Assembly (NCBI RefSeq): GCF_023973825.1
Contig: NC_090126.1
Span: forward strand, 372,001-436,000
Origin: Plasmodium brasilianum
Lineage: Eukaryota > Apicomplexa > Aconoidasida > Haemosporida > Plasmodiidae
DNA length: 64,000 bases
Direction: 5' to 3'
Below, one piece after another: positions 23,551-35,166 of this stretch. The first letter of the stretch is position 1. Every line of letters begins with the position of its first letter. Below the pieces are notes generated by a model. That model had not been told where the DNA came from, did no database searches, and saw nothing but the letters and a program-made list of their open reading frames with translations. A program made the translations under genes and the position numbers.

Positions 23551-25871
23551 GTATAAACGTACGTACATAAGCATTTAATCATTTACGCATATGTATTTTT
23601 GCTTTTATACATGTGTTTATGCGTTTATATATAATTACGCATACTTGGTTATTTACATGCTTATATATTTATATATGTGTCAATAGTTTATGCTCATATG
23701 TATATATAAACTTTTAATTTTATAAAAAACTTATAAAACCTCTTTTTTTAAGCTTTTTATCTTCCTTTTTTTTTTTCGCTTAAAAAAATTGTATCTTTTT
23801 ATGAAATATTTTAAATTATGAAGCTTTATGTTCTTGTATGTTCTTTTGCATTTTTTCACATAAGGTAAATCATACGCACATTTACAAGCTTGTATGCTTT
23901 ATTAATTTTTTTTTTTTTTTGTAAAAACTGTATAATCCTAATAAAACTAATGAACATAATAAGGAAATACTTTTTAAAGAATAGCAATAAAAAAGAAAAG
24001 AAAAAAAAAAAAAATGAAATCTAAGAAGTATTTAAACATTATTCAAAAGTACATTACTACACTCATTTGAAATTATTTCCCATAGCCACATTTTAACATA
24101 TATAAAGGTATTATATATAACAATTTAATTATACTGTTTGCACATTATTTTATAAAATCAATTGTTTTACACTACATAAAATTTTAACGTGTTTTAACTG
24201 TGTATTTATATAAATTGGGCAATTACATTACCTCCCCCCACCCCAAAAAGGAAACAAAACAAAACAAATTATTTAGTATAATTGAACGTGCGATTATACT
24301 GTTCTTTTCAAATATCGTAGAATATTTTATGTATAAGTTTTACCTTTAAAAAAGAGTATAATATTTACCCGCATAAAAGAATATCAAAGAGTATATATAT
24401 TTATATGTATGTATATCCATTATTACATCTTTTATTGAAGAAACCATAACGTATTGAAGCTTTACACCTTTTATTTTTTTTCGTTCGAAGATTATTAGTA
24501 GTTTTCTAAAATTTATGTTCACATCTGATCTTGATTGTAAAATAACATAAATATGAAATATATTGGTATTTTCAAAAATAAGCACATGTGTACGTACCTA
24601 CATACCTACATACACACTTACATACATATCTGCTAACGGATTATGTTAATTTTGAAATTTATGTATTTTATGTATTTTATGTGTTGTGTTTTAGGTTTTA
24701 ATAGTACATTTGGTATGTAGCAAAAATATTTGTTACATCCTTTAACAAATAATAAAATATCATAATGCTAATACTGTCTAAATTTTAACGAAACGATGTA
24801 TTTAAAAATTATGTAAATTTGTAGATTTACAAAAATTATGTAGTAGTAGTAATGTATATCATAAAATTATGCATATCCAATTTAAATAAAATATATAAAA
24901 AGGAATTATTTTACTCCCAAGAGTGCATATTTAACGGGTCTAATATGTTTAATATAAATGGTTTTAACCGAAGTTACCAGGACGTTTTCAAGTATATACA
25001 TATACATACAATATACATATACATACAATATAAATATATATATATATATATATGTGTGTACATACTTACATATAAATAAGTGCTTTTATGTAGAGCTTAA
25101 TTAGGTAAGGTTATGTCATTGATCACATTAGAAAGGTTGTAATAGCAGGATTATGTTTTCTCTCCTTTTATTCTTCAACTTTATTTTATCTTTTCATCAA
25201 TCGGAAAAAAAAAAGAAAAAAAAGAATAAAGAATAAAGAATAAAGAATGAAAGTGTAGAGTACCATATAGAAGTAAAAATAAAAGAATAATACAATAAGA
25301 AGGTATGAATTCAGAGCTAATTGGAAGATATACACTACAATTAGTAAAGTTGTGTTCGCTTATTTTTAACTATATGATTTATTTCAAAAGATACAGCAGA
25401 AGAGGCGTGCACCTTTATATATTCCTTTTCATTTTGTAGCAGATATCTCATATTATTTATTTTTGCTTTTTTATCCCTCCATTTTTACTGTACCTCATAT
25501 ATATGTTTATGTATATATATTTACTTATTTATATAAACCTCAAAATCAAACTAATTTTGTCTATTTTAATGTGTTGTTATGTACACAATACTTTATGCAC
25601 TTTTTTGTAATAGTTAACAAAGGACGATATTTATTACATCTTTGCATATGTGCAAATGTGTAGCAAAATGAGGAACAGGGCTTTGCGTTTTCCGGTTTAT
25701 GGTCACTGCAAATGTTTGCATATATGTACGAATGTATCTATGTATGTATTTATATAAATACAAACACACACATGAATTCGTGTGCATATTGAGCATATGT
25801 AAACTTTAAATCATTGTGAAAAAGTGAAAAAATTAAACTGCATAACACTTGTATACATACATGTATGTGTA

Positions 25872-25904
<33 letters not shown>

Positions 25905-27257
25905 CATTTTGATAAGAAGTTTTCCTTTTCAACCTTTTTTTTGTCCAACATATCAGAATTAACTACTGAATATATTACACAATTTTAATTACATATTGTC
26001 AAAAAAAAAAATAATAAATTATTAAGATCTTTAAAAGGAAAATTTTTTGAATTAAAAGAGCGAAAAACTATATGAAATAAACTCTGCAAAATTATCTTTA
26101 AAGTAAAAAATAATTCTGACGCATAATAATAACCTTTAAATACGCTTGGTAGCATGTTTTGAATGAAGTATAACATTACTCATGTACTTTCAAATAAAGG
26201 AGAATACTCAGTTATGTTATTAAATATCTCCTTTTATATATTTAACGGTAAAAAATGAAATTCAAATGAAACATTAGGGGAAAATATATAAAAAACCTGC
26301 ATTCATAAAGGCATATTACATTCACAATGGTGTGTTACATTCATAATGTTATGCCATTTTGTACTTAATTTTTTATTTACTTAAAATTATTCATTTTTAA
26401 TATAAAAGCGGAAAAAAGAAAAGCTAATTTTTAAATAGTAATATTTTCATAAAAGACTTATTAATTATGTATATCGTTTCCGCGGAATATTTTACTAAAA
26501 TGGACATATGAGAAATATGTACTTTTATTCCTTAAAAAAAAAAAGAAGAAATAAATAAATGAATATCCGGATAATACCAAAATGAATGCAAAATTTTCCT
26601 ATGCACTTATTTTTACCTATAGTATTTGTAAGAACATACAGAATATGAAGTTATGTAGGCACGTACAGCTGCGGCATCCATAGTACGTTTACATTGTATT
26701 GGTATATAATACATACATATACATATATTAACGTATTTACATAGGTATACATATGCTGACACGTAAAATATTCAAACGTTTCTTGTATGTAAAAATAGCG
26801 TACAAACGAAGATTTTCGCTTTTTTGAATATATAAAAAATTTTGAGAAACAAAAAAGTTTAAGAGTACTTAACACGATGGACATCTACACATTTAAAATT
26901 AAATTTTACAGTGATTTTGTGAAATTTATATATATATATACATATATATATTAGCACTTAATCCTTGCATTATCTCAATATTATAATATCATAAACAGAC
27001 GATATCACGAAGACGAAACGTCATCATATAATTGCATATATAACCCTCGTTCTCATTTTATTTGTTATCTTATTTTTTATTTCCTTTTATATACACTATT
27101 ATTCTTTATACTACTTCACCCTAAAAAAAATAGAGTCCTCTAAACTTGAAAGATCTGTCTACCTCATTACCATTTTGTTTTTCCCTTATGTGTAGAGAAA
27201 GGTACACAAGCACTGAGGAGAAAACAAAACAAAACAAAACAAAGTGAATTAGCATAA

Positions 27258-27450
27258 TGGATAAAAGGGAAAATGGTAAAAAGGAAAAATAGTAAATTGG
27301 TAAATGGCAAAATGGTAAAATGACAAAAAGGCAAAATGACAAAAAGGCAAAATGACAAAAAGGCAAAATGACAAAAAGGCAAAATGACAAAAAGGCAAAA
27401 AGGCAAAATGGCAAAATGGCAAAAAGGCAAAATGTTAAATGGTAATATGG
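27258..27450. repeat. 16-base tandem repeat, aaaatgacaaaaaggc
   Basis: Direct units of aaaatgacaaaaaggc and variants (aaaatggc, aaaatggtaa) repeat about ten times. The minus-strand translation gives FCLFVILPFCHFAFL-like shadow frames that are not genes. Confidence 0.85.
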
Positions 27451-28087
27451 CCAAATTACAATATAACAAAATGACGAAATATATTGTGCATACAAAAAAA
27501 TAATTCCGAATTGAAATGCTCGCATACTCTCCTTAACCGTAAAAGCATACGCAAAATAAAAATGCGATTTTCAAAAAAATGTATGTTTTCTTTAGACTCC
27601 TTTTTTTTTTTTTTTTTTTTTTTTTCTTATTAAACAATAATGTACTACTTATACTGTTATTTTTTAAATAAGAAGGATTAAAAACAAAGTCTAAAAAATT
27701 TTTCCATCTTATAATTTTACACCCTTGACTATCATTAGTATCTCTACATTAATTTTCCATAATTTCCTCTTCCATTTTACATTAAAGGCGAAAACTATTT
27801 AGACTCTTATAACTTCGTAAAATGGTAAAACCAAGAAGCAGTAAAATGAAAGAACAGAAAATTATAACATTTTAAAATGTGACAATTAATGTTATTCTTA
27901 TTTTTTTCTTCTTAAAAGCAACGCGATAATAAGCAATCTTTATGAATTTATTTTTATTTTTAAAATAAGAAAAATACGAAAAAGAAGAAGAAGAAGAAGA
28001 AGGAAAAAAAAAAAAAAAAAAAAAAAGTTCTTAAGCAACACACATTTATGGTATTTTTTTTTTTTTATTTTAAAAAAAAAAAAAAAA

Positions 28088-31000
28088 ATGACTCCAAAAA
28101 AAAAATTTCATAGCTTTCATATGAATGATAATGAAATTTTGAGTCCTACTAAAAAAGGCATAAAGTTAGATGTAAGCAAATTAAATATTTTGAATTTTCC
28201 AATAATTTCAAAAAACGAAGAGAAAAAAAGAATAGATAAAAATAATATATCTGATTATAATAAAATAAGAAAAAGTACACAAGACTTTTACGTCGAAGTA
28301 CAAGAACCCAATGACAATACTAAAATTACAACTAACAGTGATAGTTCTAGCAGTAGTAGTAGTAGTACTAATACTAGCACAGTTATAAAAAAAAAAAAAA
28401 AAAAAGAAAAATATAATTTTGACGAATCGTCTTCCTCTGTATATACCTCCTCCTTCTGCTCTTCCTCCTCTTCTGCTTTTTCTTCCGATTCTTTGCAAAG
28501 CAATTTATTGAAAAGTTACAGTAATACATCAAACAAGGGAGAGACAAAATTGATAACAGAAAATAGTGATAATAGAATATACGATAATATGAGGAGATCT
28601 CCAAGAATACTAAACGCAAATCAATATAATAGAACAGTAAAGAATGACAATAAGGATAAGAATGCACAATTGGTAACAGAAAAAAAAAAAATGTACCCAA
28701 AAAGAAACAAAGACCATAACAACAACCATAATAACGATAAACGTATTTCAGCTAGCACAATAAAGGATAAAAAAAATAATAATAACACTACAAACAATGT
28801 AAAAATTTCAAAAAATGAAGAAAAGAAAGCATCTATCAGGTCTCGCTCGAGTGTATTAGCAAAGCGAAAAAGTGATAGTCTTTTCAAAGGATCAGAGGAA
28901 CATCAACCCAACGGGAAAAGGACAAAAATGGGCACCAATCATATCAGTGATACTAACAATTATGATAGAAACAATAATAATAGTAATAATAACAGGAGTG
29001 GTCCAAATAAACAAGTAACAACCGAAAAGACGAACAGAAATTCAAATGAAAGCAGAGGAAAAAACAAGGAATTTTCGGAAGAAGAAGTAACAAAATTGAT
29101 TAGTCGCTATTCCATTACAGTGGTAGAAGAAAACAGCTGTGAGTATCAAGACGGCATAATATATGAAAGTATAGTCATAAATAAGGTGCAGTATTCAATA
29201 TGTGATGATGTTATGATATTTTGTGCAAACAAAGATGAGAAGAAAAAAAATACAAAAAGCTACATATTGAAAAAAGGGAAAATTTCAGGTTTTTATAAAA
29301 ATCTCACAAGTAAAAACCTGCAAGTCGAAATATGCCTATACTACGATATGTATGATGATATATATATAAAAGAATTGGAAAAAATACAAAAATCAAGAAG
29401 GAGTAAAGGATATTTTGAAGAATTTCTAGATGAGAAAACAAGGGATATTTACCTATTAGGAAATGTAGAATTTAAAATAGTAGATGCAAATTTAATTTTT
29501 AAAAAGGTACATGTATATAATGAAAAAAACTTTTTTGAAAAAGCACTTTTATCAAATCAAGGGAAAGACAAGTTTTTGTGTACCCATTATTTAAAAGAAC
29601 GAGAAGATAAGTTATGTGAGATACAAAATGAAGATCATTGGGATAATTTAGTACTTGGGTCGAGTGATTTATATTACTACTTTTCAAATAATAAAAAAAG
29701 TAGTACTAAAAATAAATCGCTTAAACTTATAATAGACAAGTTAAAAATTAATGAAATGTTTGAATTAGGTGAAAATAAAAAAGGAGGTACACCTAAAAAA
29801 TCTAGCACAACTACACATGCTAAGACTAAATATTATGAAAGCAAAATTGACAGTAAGGCAAAAACTACTACTCATACTAATGGAAAGAAGAAGGATCTTA
29901 CTGCTGATTTCAAGAACTTAATAAAACAAGACCAAGAAAATTATTACATCAATCTGTTAAGTAATATAAAAGATCCTACTGATAAAGCAATTAGAATGAT
30001 GCAGTTAGATGTTGTCCCAAAATATTTACCATGCAGAGAAAAAGAAATAAAAGAAGTCCATGAATTTCTGGAATCTGGTATAAAACAAGAAGGTAGTAAT
30101 CAAATATTATATATAAGTGGTATGCCAGGTACTGGAAAAACAGCTACAGTATATAGTGTAATTCAGTTATTACAAAATAAAAGCAAACAAAAATATTTAC
30201 CTCCATTTAATGTATTCGAAATCAACGGAATGAATGTTGTACATCCAAATGCAGCATATCAAGTATTTTATAAACAACTATTTAATAAGAAACCACCGAA
30301 TGCTTTAAATTCATTTAAAATTATTGATAGATTATTTAACAGGAATCAGAAAGATAATCGAAATGTTTCTATTTTAATTATTGATGAAATAGATTACTTA
30401 ATTACTAAAACACAAAAGGTACTTTTTACTCTTTTCGACTGGCCTACAAAAGTAAATAGTAAACTTGTGCTAATAGCTATTTCAAATACCATGGATTTAC
30501 CTGAACGCTTAATACCGAGGTGCAGATCCCGTTTAGCTTTTGGTCGCTTAGTCTTTAGTCCATATAAAGGAGATGAAATTGAAAAAATTATAAAAGAGAG
30601 ATTGGAAAACTGTAAAGAAATAATCGATCATACAGCCATCCAATTATGTGCAAGAAAAGTAGCAAATGTTTCAGGGGATATTAGAAAAGCATTACAAATA
30701 TGTAGAAAAGCTTTTGAAAATAAACGAGGTCAAAAAATTGTACCAAGAGATATTACAGAAGCAACCAACCAGTTATTCGATTCACCATTAACTCATGCAA
30801 TTAATTATTTACCTTGGGCTTTTAAAACATTCCTTACTTGTATTATTATAGAATTAAGAATGCTAAATGAGTTTATCATACCATATAAAAAGGTTGTTAA
30901 CAGATACAAAGTAATGATCGAAACTAGTGGAAAATATATAGGCATGTGCAGTGATAACGAGTTATTTAAAATCATGCTAGACAAACTTGTAAAAATGGGC

Positions 31001-31246
31001 ATCTTACTAATTAGACCATATATACCTTTAGAAAATTTAAACAAAAATAAATCTAAAGAATCACTACTAGGTTTTAATGAATCATCCAAAAAAACAGCTG
31101 AAAATAAATCTTCAAAAACGCAGGTTAACGCAGAAATTGATAAAGAATCGGGGGATATGGGATTAGAACTTAATGTCGAAACGCAGTTAATCATTACAGC
31201 ACTTATGAAAGACTCCGAGTGTTCCAAGAAGTTAAATTTTTACTAA
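28088..31246 (+). CDS. ORC1: Origin recognition complex subunit 1
   Basis: Largest ORC subunit; binds replication origins, hydrolyses ATP and, with Cdc6-type activity, loads MCM. In P. falciparum it is also linked to telomeric silencing. It is a single exon of 1052 residues. The first ~330 residues are a low-complexity, basic, Ser/Asn-rich tail with a short early motif (KKGIKLDVSKLNIL). A BAH-like segment follows at about 335-500 (VEENSCEYQDGIIYESIVI, EICLYYDMYDDIY). The AAA+ module is complete: PCREKEIKEVHEFL near 657, Walker A GMPGTGKTA near 677, Walker B ILIIDEIDYL near 759, sensor 1 AISNTMDLPERL near 798, the arginine-rich RCRSRLAFGR near 811, and sensor 2 SGDIRKAL near 862. A winged-helix region closes the protein. 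Start Met follows an A-rich leader typical of the genus. Confidence 0.96.
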   Translation: MTPKKKFHSFHMNDNEILSPTKKGIKLDVSKLNILNFPIISKNEEKKRIDKNNISDYNKIRKSTQDFYVEVQEPNDNTKITTNSDSSSSSSSSTNTSTVIKKKKKKEKYNFDESSSSVYTSSFCSSSSSAFSSDSLQSNLLKSYSNTSNKGETKLITENSDNRIYDNMRRSPRILNANQYNRTVKNDNKDKNAQLVTEKKKMYPKRNKDHNNNHNNDKRISASTIKDKKNNNNTTNNVKISKNEEKKASIRSRSSVLAKRKSDSLFKGSEEHQPNGKRTKMGTNHISDTNNYDRNNNNSNNNRSGPNKQVTTEKTNRNSNESRGKNKEFSEEEVTKLISRYSITVVEENSCEYQDGIIYESIVINKVQYSICDDVMIFCANKDEKKKNTKSYILKKGKISGFYKNLTSKNLQVEICLYYDMYDDIYIKELEKIQKSRRSKGYFEEFLDEKTRDIYLLGNVEFKIVDANLIFKKVHVYNEKNFFEKALLSNQGKDKFLCTHYLKEREDKLCEIQNEDHWDNLVLGSSDLYYYFSNNKKSSTKNKSLKLIIDKLKINEMFELGENKKGGTPKKSSTTTHAKTKYYESKIDSKAKTTTHTNGKKKDLTADFKNLIKQDQENYYINLLSNIKDPTDKAIRMMQLDVVPKYLPCREKEIKEVHEFLESGIKQEGSNQILYISGMPGTGKTATVYSVIQLLQNKSKQKYLPPFNVFEINGMNVVHPNAAYQVFYKQLFNKKPPNALNSFKIIDRLFNRNQKDNRNVSILIIDEIDYLITKTQKVLFTLFDWPTKVNSKLVLIAISNTMDLPERLIPRCRSRLAFGRLVFSPYKGDEIEKIIKERLENCKEIIDHTAIQLCARKVANVSGDIRKALQICRKAFENKRGQKIVPRDITEATNQLFDSPLTHAINYLPWAFKTFLTCIIIELRMLNEFIIPYKKVVNRYKVMIETSGKYIGMCSDNELFKIMLDKLVKMGILLIRPYIPLENLNKNKSKESLLGFNESSKKTAENKSSKTQVNAEIDKESGDMGLELNVETQLIITALMKDSECSKKLNFY

Positions 31247-31686
31247 CCTTTTTGCTGCATCCAAGCTAAAAAGTCAACTAGCCTTTTTTTTTTTTTTTTT
31301 TAAACAACAAAAATGTGAATTCCTCATTAGGCCTTCCTTTTTTTATTCCCCCTATCTGCAAACATTTTTCGTAAATGCGTAAAATTATGTAATAACACGC
31401 TTCTTCATTGTTTATGTATTTCGAACATCCATAAAGACCTGTTGACAACTTATAAAATTATGCAGAGGTATAGAAGCTATTTTTGTGCTTATGGTAAAGT
31501 AGTATTTACAAGTTTTAAAAAAATAAAAAAACATATACGCAAAATGGTGCCAAAAATGTTGTTCTTCTTTGTGCACATTTTTTATAACAAAAAAAAAAGG
31601 AAAAAATAAAAAAAGAAGAGGTTATCATATACCCTTTCGTTAAGCTTTTTTTTTCGTATTTTCTTTATCTTATCCTGGAAGAATTA
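31247..31686. other. Convergent intergenic region after ORC1
   Basis: About 440 bases between the stop of ORC1 and the stop of the next minus-strand gene. It contains only poly-T/A runs; both 3' untranslated regions should lie here. Confidence 0.6.
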
Positions 31687-32455
31687 TCACTTTCTTTGGT
31701 TCTTTCTTTTCTTTACATAGTCAACTTTTTTTGTTATTGATGTTTCATTTTCATCGGATTCGTCGCTGCTTTCTACTATCCTTTTCTTCCTAACCTGAAA
31801 AAAGGAAAAAGGAGCTAAAAATTTTTCTAAAACACATGAAAAAAAAAAAAAATGCAAAAGCAAAGGCAAGAACAAGAGCAGAACATAAGACATATATTAC
31901 ATGCATATCATATGTACACATTCAATGTATGCATATCTGGTCAAATATTTTAAAGGAAAAATTTTTGCTACAAATATGCAAAATTATTTTTGCTCTCCCG
32001 ACAACAGTCACGATTAGCGGCATAAAGCATATGCCTTCCATTTTTCCATATTTCCATTTATCCTTTTTTTTTTTTCTTTCAAAAAATAATCTTACACTTA
32101 GATTAATGAACATATTCCTGTTATTTCCTTTTTGAAAATTTCCACATCTTTTATTTTTATCATTATGAGCTAATTTTTTTTTTAAAATAATATTCTTAAT
32201 GTTGTCTATTCCTAGATTAGTTTCTTTCTTATTAATATTATTATTTTGACTACTTTTTGTAATAGTAGCTTTATGGTTCTTTTGTGTTTTATTTTTTTCA
32301 TTTATCTGAAAAATGACGTCAAGTTCTTCTTCCTCTTCTTCTTCCTCCTTTTCTTCCTCAATGTATGCATCATACTTATTACATTCCTTGTAATTATTAT
32401 CAATTTTCTTGATAAGTTCATCGGCATCCTTTCCCTCTACATACTCGATGTTCAT
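31687..32455 (-). CDS. Small conserved-looking protein of unknown function, two exons
   Basis: I do not recognise this protein. My model is exon 1 at 32096-32455 and exon 2 at 31687-31794, with donor AGT|GTAAG and acceptor TTTTTTCAG, phase 0, giving 155 residues. The N-terminus (MNIEYVEGKDADELIKKIDN) is not low-complexity. It is followed by a Glu run (about 34-46), DVIFQINEKNK, an Asn/Lys-rich stretch, and the segment LGIDNIKNIILKKKL. The C-terminus is basic then acidic then basic (VRKKRIVESSDESDENE, ending KKRKNQRK), which looks like a nuclear protein tail with a casein kinase 2-type serine/acid patch. It is convergent with ORC1. The splice join is well supported; function is open. Confidence 0.6.
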
Positions 32456-33352
32456 TTTGTTTTACTAACACGCTAGCAGAGGGATATTCCATGTAAACTG
32501 GGCATATCAAAACATATCAACACTTAAACTTAAACAGGAATACATGCAAACATGCGTACGTATAAGCATATATATTGTATACATAAACTATTATATTAAG
32601 TTTGCCTTGTTCATAAAAAACAATTGGACCATTTAGGACGTTTAAATGGAATTCTTATTTAACAGTTCCTGCCTTTTAAAAACATTCTTTTATTAAACTA
32701 TAAGAAACGTAAGCTTTATTTTATTTTATTTTATTATTATTTTTTTTTATTTCATTTACTTCGTTTAGTTGCAACTTGCAATTCAACTCATTCGTTGTAA
32801 TTCCGGTAACTTCATTTCATTTCATTTCATTTCATTTCATTTATTTATTTATTTATTTTTTTTCTTTTGTAGGGATAGGCACTCAAATATTTTTCTTTAT
32901 AAAATTGTTTAGTGGTTAAGCATAACGCCATTCTTTTTTCTTTTTTTTGTTTTTTATTTATTTGTTTTTATTTTTCATTTTTTGTATTTTTTTAAATGCG
33001 CAATTAATTAAAACTAATTTATCCTCTGCTGAAGCTATAGCTTTTTTTTTTTCAACTTCCATTTCTTTGACACTCTTATATATTAAAATACCAATGTTAG
33101 TGTATTTTTTCAAATTTTAATTTTGTTTACATATTTGCAGTATTAACAGATATATAATGTAATTCCCATTCTTTCGAGTTTTATTCCTTTTTTTATTTAT
33201 TTATTTTTTTTTTCTTAAGATATTATATAAATTTTGGATAGTACATTCTTAATATATGTACTGTGCACATACCTAACTTAGTTAAAAGTAATATTGTATG
33301 CCATTAATTTTTATTCCCTTATCAAACATTAAATAAAAAGAAAAAAAAAAAG
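32456..33352. other. Divergent intergenic region upstream of SRP14
   Basis: About 900 bases of T-rich sequence (plus strand) between two divergent starts. It includes an atttc array (32813-32842) and repeated ttta units. No gene is supported. Confidence 0.6.
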
Positions 33353-34230
33353 ATGGTTTTACTAAGCAATAGCTTATTTATTGAAGAGTTCAGAAAGCTA
33401 TGTGCGCAGGACAAAGAGGAGGGGAAAACTTCCATTTGGCTAACCATGAAAAAAGGTAATAATATAAAGTTAATGCTAATATGTAACATTTTTCCAATCA
33501 ATAGTTTTTAAAAAAAAAAAAAAAAAGTTTTATGTTTGTCAATATGAATTGGCATACGTTGTAGAATATTGAGTGGTTGTCATGTGCGCCCATTGGGGCT
33601 TTTCTATGTGCTGATATAAATCTAAACATAACTGTGTACATATACATATACGTATGTCAATGACACATGTACGTGCATTATATATATGTGTGCACACACA
33701 TTTAAGAAAAATTTCTTTTTTTTTTTTTTTTTTTTCTGCTGCATTTTGCAATGTCAACCAATGCAGTCAAACGAAGCGATATAAAAATTTGTGCTACAAA
33801 AAAAGGGCCAACAGAAAAAATCAAAAAAAAAAATAACAAAGAGAACATGAAAACGAATAAGAAATATATTTGTTTGATTAGAGCAACTGATGGGAAAAAA
33901 GAAAAAATATCCACACATGTGTACGATAACGTACTTAACTTTTCTCAAGAATTAAACAACATCATAAAAGGTTAAACGTTCTGTGAAGATCCCTCCGTTA
34001 TGCGGTTATGCCGTTATGCGGTTATGCCGTTATGCGGTTATGCCGTTATGCGGTTATGCCGTTATGCGGTTATGCTGTTATGCGGTTATGCTGTTATGCC
34101 GTTATAATGTTATGCCGCTGTACATTTATTTTATTTTATATATAAATTTTTTTTTTTTCATTTACTAACCTTTTTTAAAGTAATAGAAGAGGGAAAATTT
34201 GAAAAAGAACAGAAATCGAAAAGTCCCTAA
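33353..34230 (+). CDS. SRP14: Signal recognition particle 14 kDa subunit, three exons
   Basis: With SRP9 it binds the Alu domain of SRP RNA and slows translation while the ribosome is brought to the ER. Exons are 33353-33455, 33767-33970 and 34181-34230 (donors GTAATA and GTTAAA; acceptors GCAG and AAAG), giving 118 residues with matching phases. The N-terminus MVLLSNSLFIEEFRKL matches the family start MVLLESEQFLTELTRLF. SIWLTMKK matches the VYITLKK strand, and CLIRATDGKKEKIST matches CLLRATDGKKKIST. The lysine-rich stretch between them (KKGPTEKIKKKNNKEN) replaces the family's basic loop. The C-terminus is short (VIEEGKFEKEQKSKSP). Intron 2 holds a GC-richer 16-base minisatellite. Identification is firm. 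Confidence 0.92.
33995..34117 (+). repeat. Octamer minisatellite in SRP14 intron 2
   Basis: Alternating ttatgcgg and ttatgccg octamers form a 16-base unit repeated about seven times, with a few ttatgctg variants at the 3' side. It is markedly richer in G and C than its surroundings and fills more than half of the 210-base intron. Confidence 0.9.
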
Positions 34231-34239
34231 TTTGACGAA

Positions 34240-34585
34240 GTAAAATAAAACGAAGTGATATGTAGCGAAGTAAAATATAGCTGACTAAAATATAACTAAG
34301 TGAAAAATATCTAAGTGAAAAATAAATAAGTAAAATATAAGTGAAATATAAGTAAAATATAAGTGAAATATAAATAAGTAATAAGTGAAATATAAATAAG
34401 TAATAAGTGAAATATAAATAAGTAATAAGTGAAATATAAATAAGTAATAAGTGAAATATAAGTAAAATATAAGTAAAATATAAGTAAAATATAAGTGAAA
34501 TATAAGTAAAATATAAGTGAAATATAAATAAGTAATAAGTGAAATATAAATAAGTAATAAGTGAAATATAAGTAATAAGTCACAA
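34240..34585 (+). repeat. Tandem gtgaaatataaataagtaataa array downstream of SRP14
   Basis: Direct copies of a roughly 22-base unit (gtgaaatataaataagtaataa), mixed with shorter agtaaaatata units. It probably lies in the SRP14 3' untranslated region. The minus-strand YLYFTYYLFIFHLL frames are artefacts of this repeat. Confidence 0.85.
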
Positions 34586-35166
34586 AGGAGGTAAAAATGC
34601 CCCGAGTTATCGAGAAGTTGTAACAAGGGAAGCGTTGGGTATATTTAACGAAAACGAAAAAATTAAGCAAAAGGCTGTTGAGCATATGCACCAAAAAAAA
34701 AAAAAAAAATAAAAAATACAAATATATTTATATATATATTTATTTATTCATGTGCGTTAGTTATATTTAATTATTTATTTATATGCATAAGTGTCCGAAT
34801 TGAACACACATCGGTGGGGAAAAAAACACGCTAAAATGGAAAAGGGTAATTGTTGAACTAAGAAGAAGATTGGGCAGACAACAATTATTATTAGTGCAAG
34901 ATATTTTACAAAAAAAAAAAAAAAAAAAAGGTGTACATATATATAGGGTTTATCTTTTATGAATTTCACTAATTCGCTTATAATATATGCATAAAGAGAT
35001 ACCCCGAATTGGGGTTGCACAAAAAAATTTCCTCAAGCCATTTTTTGTCTTTCATTTCTTGTCATCTATGTTTCTCATTTTTTATACCCACATGCATTTC
35101 TTACTTTTACTGCAACACATTTTTCCCATTCTTGATTTTTCAAAAAGCAATAAAAACTAAACGCAT
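34586..35166. other. Convergent intergenic region between SRP14 and TBCCD1-like gene
   Basis: AT-rich with poly-A runs at 34693-34708 and 34911-34929. No gene is seen. Confidence 0.55.

Larger units (their letters stand above)
21890..28087. other. 6.2 kb gene-free divergent region between HMGB1 and ORC1
   Basis: Neither strand supports a gene here. About 22130-23650 is extremely AT-rich, with long TA runs and a large TA-based inverted repeat. 24.2-26.9 kb is less repetitive, with a C-rich patch (cctccccccacccc) near 24233-24246. 27.26-27.45 kb carries a 16-base tandem repeat. The short frames at 24346, 24852, 25463, 25985 and 26651 have no recognisable content. As the shared upstream region of two chromatin/replication genes it should hold both promoters and long leaders. 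Confidence 0.6.

Noticed and set aside
22130..23650. Centromere-like AT-rich core
   Set aside because: Length (~1.5 kb) and AT content recall Plasmodium centromeres, but the tract is broken by mixed sequence, lacks an ordered tandem core, and the syntenic P. falciparum region as I remember it is far from the chromosome 12 centromere.
24852..25079. 75-residue plus-strand frame in the HMGB1-ORC1 gap
   Set aside because: The first ~45 residues are not repetitive, but there is no family match, no splice context, and the end is a microsatellite.
28208..28887. Minus-strand frames opposite the ORC1 N-terminus
   Set aside because: They arise from Ser and Lys codon runs read backwards.
33995..34117. 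CRISPR-like array
   Set aside because: Units are contiguous 8/16-mers without spacers, in a eukaryotic intron.
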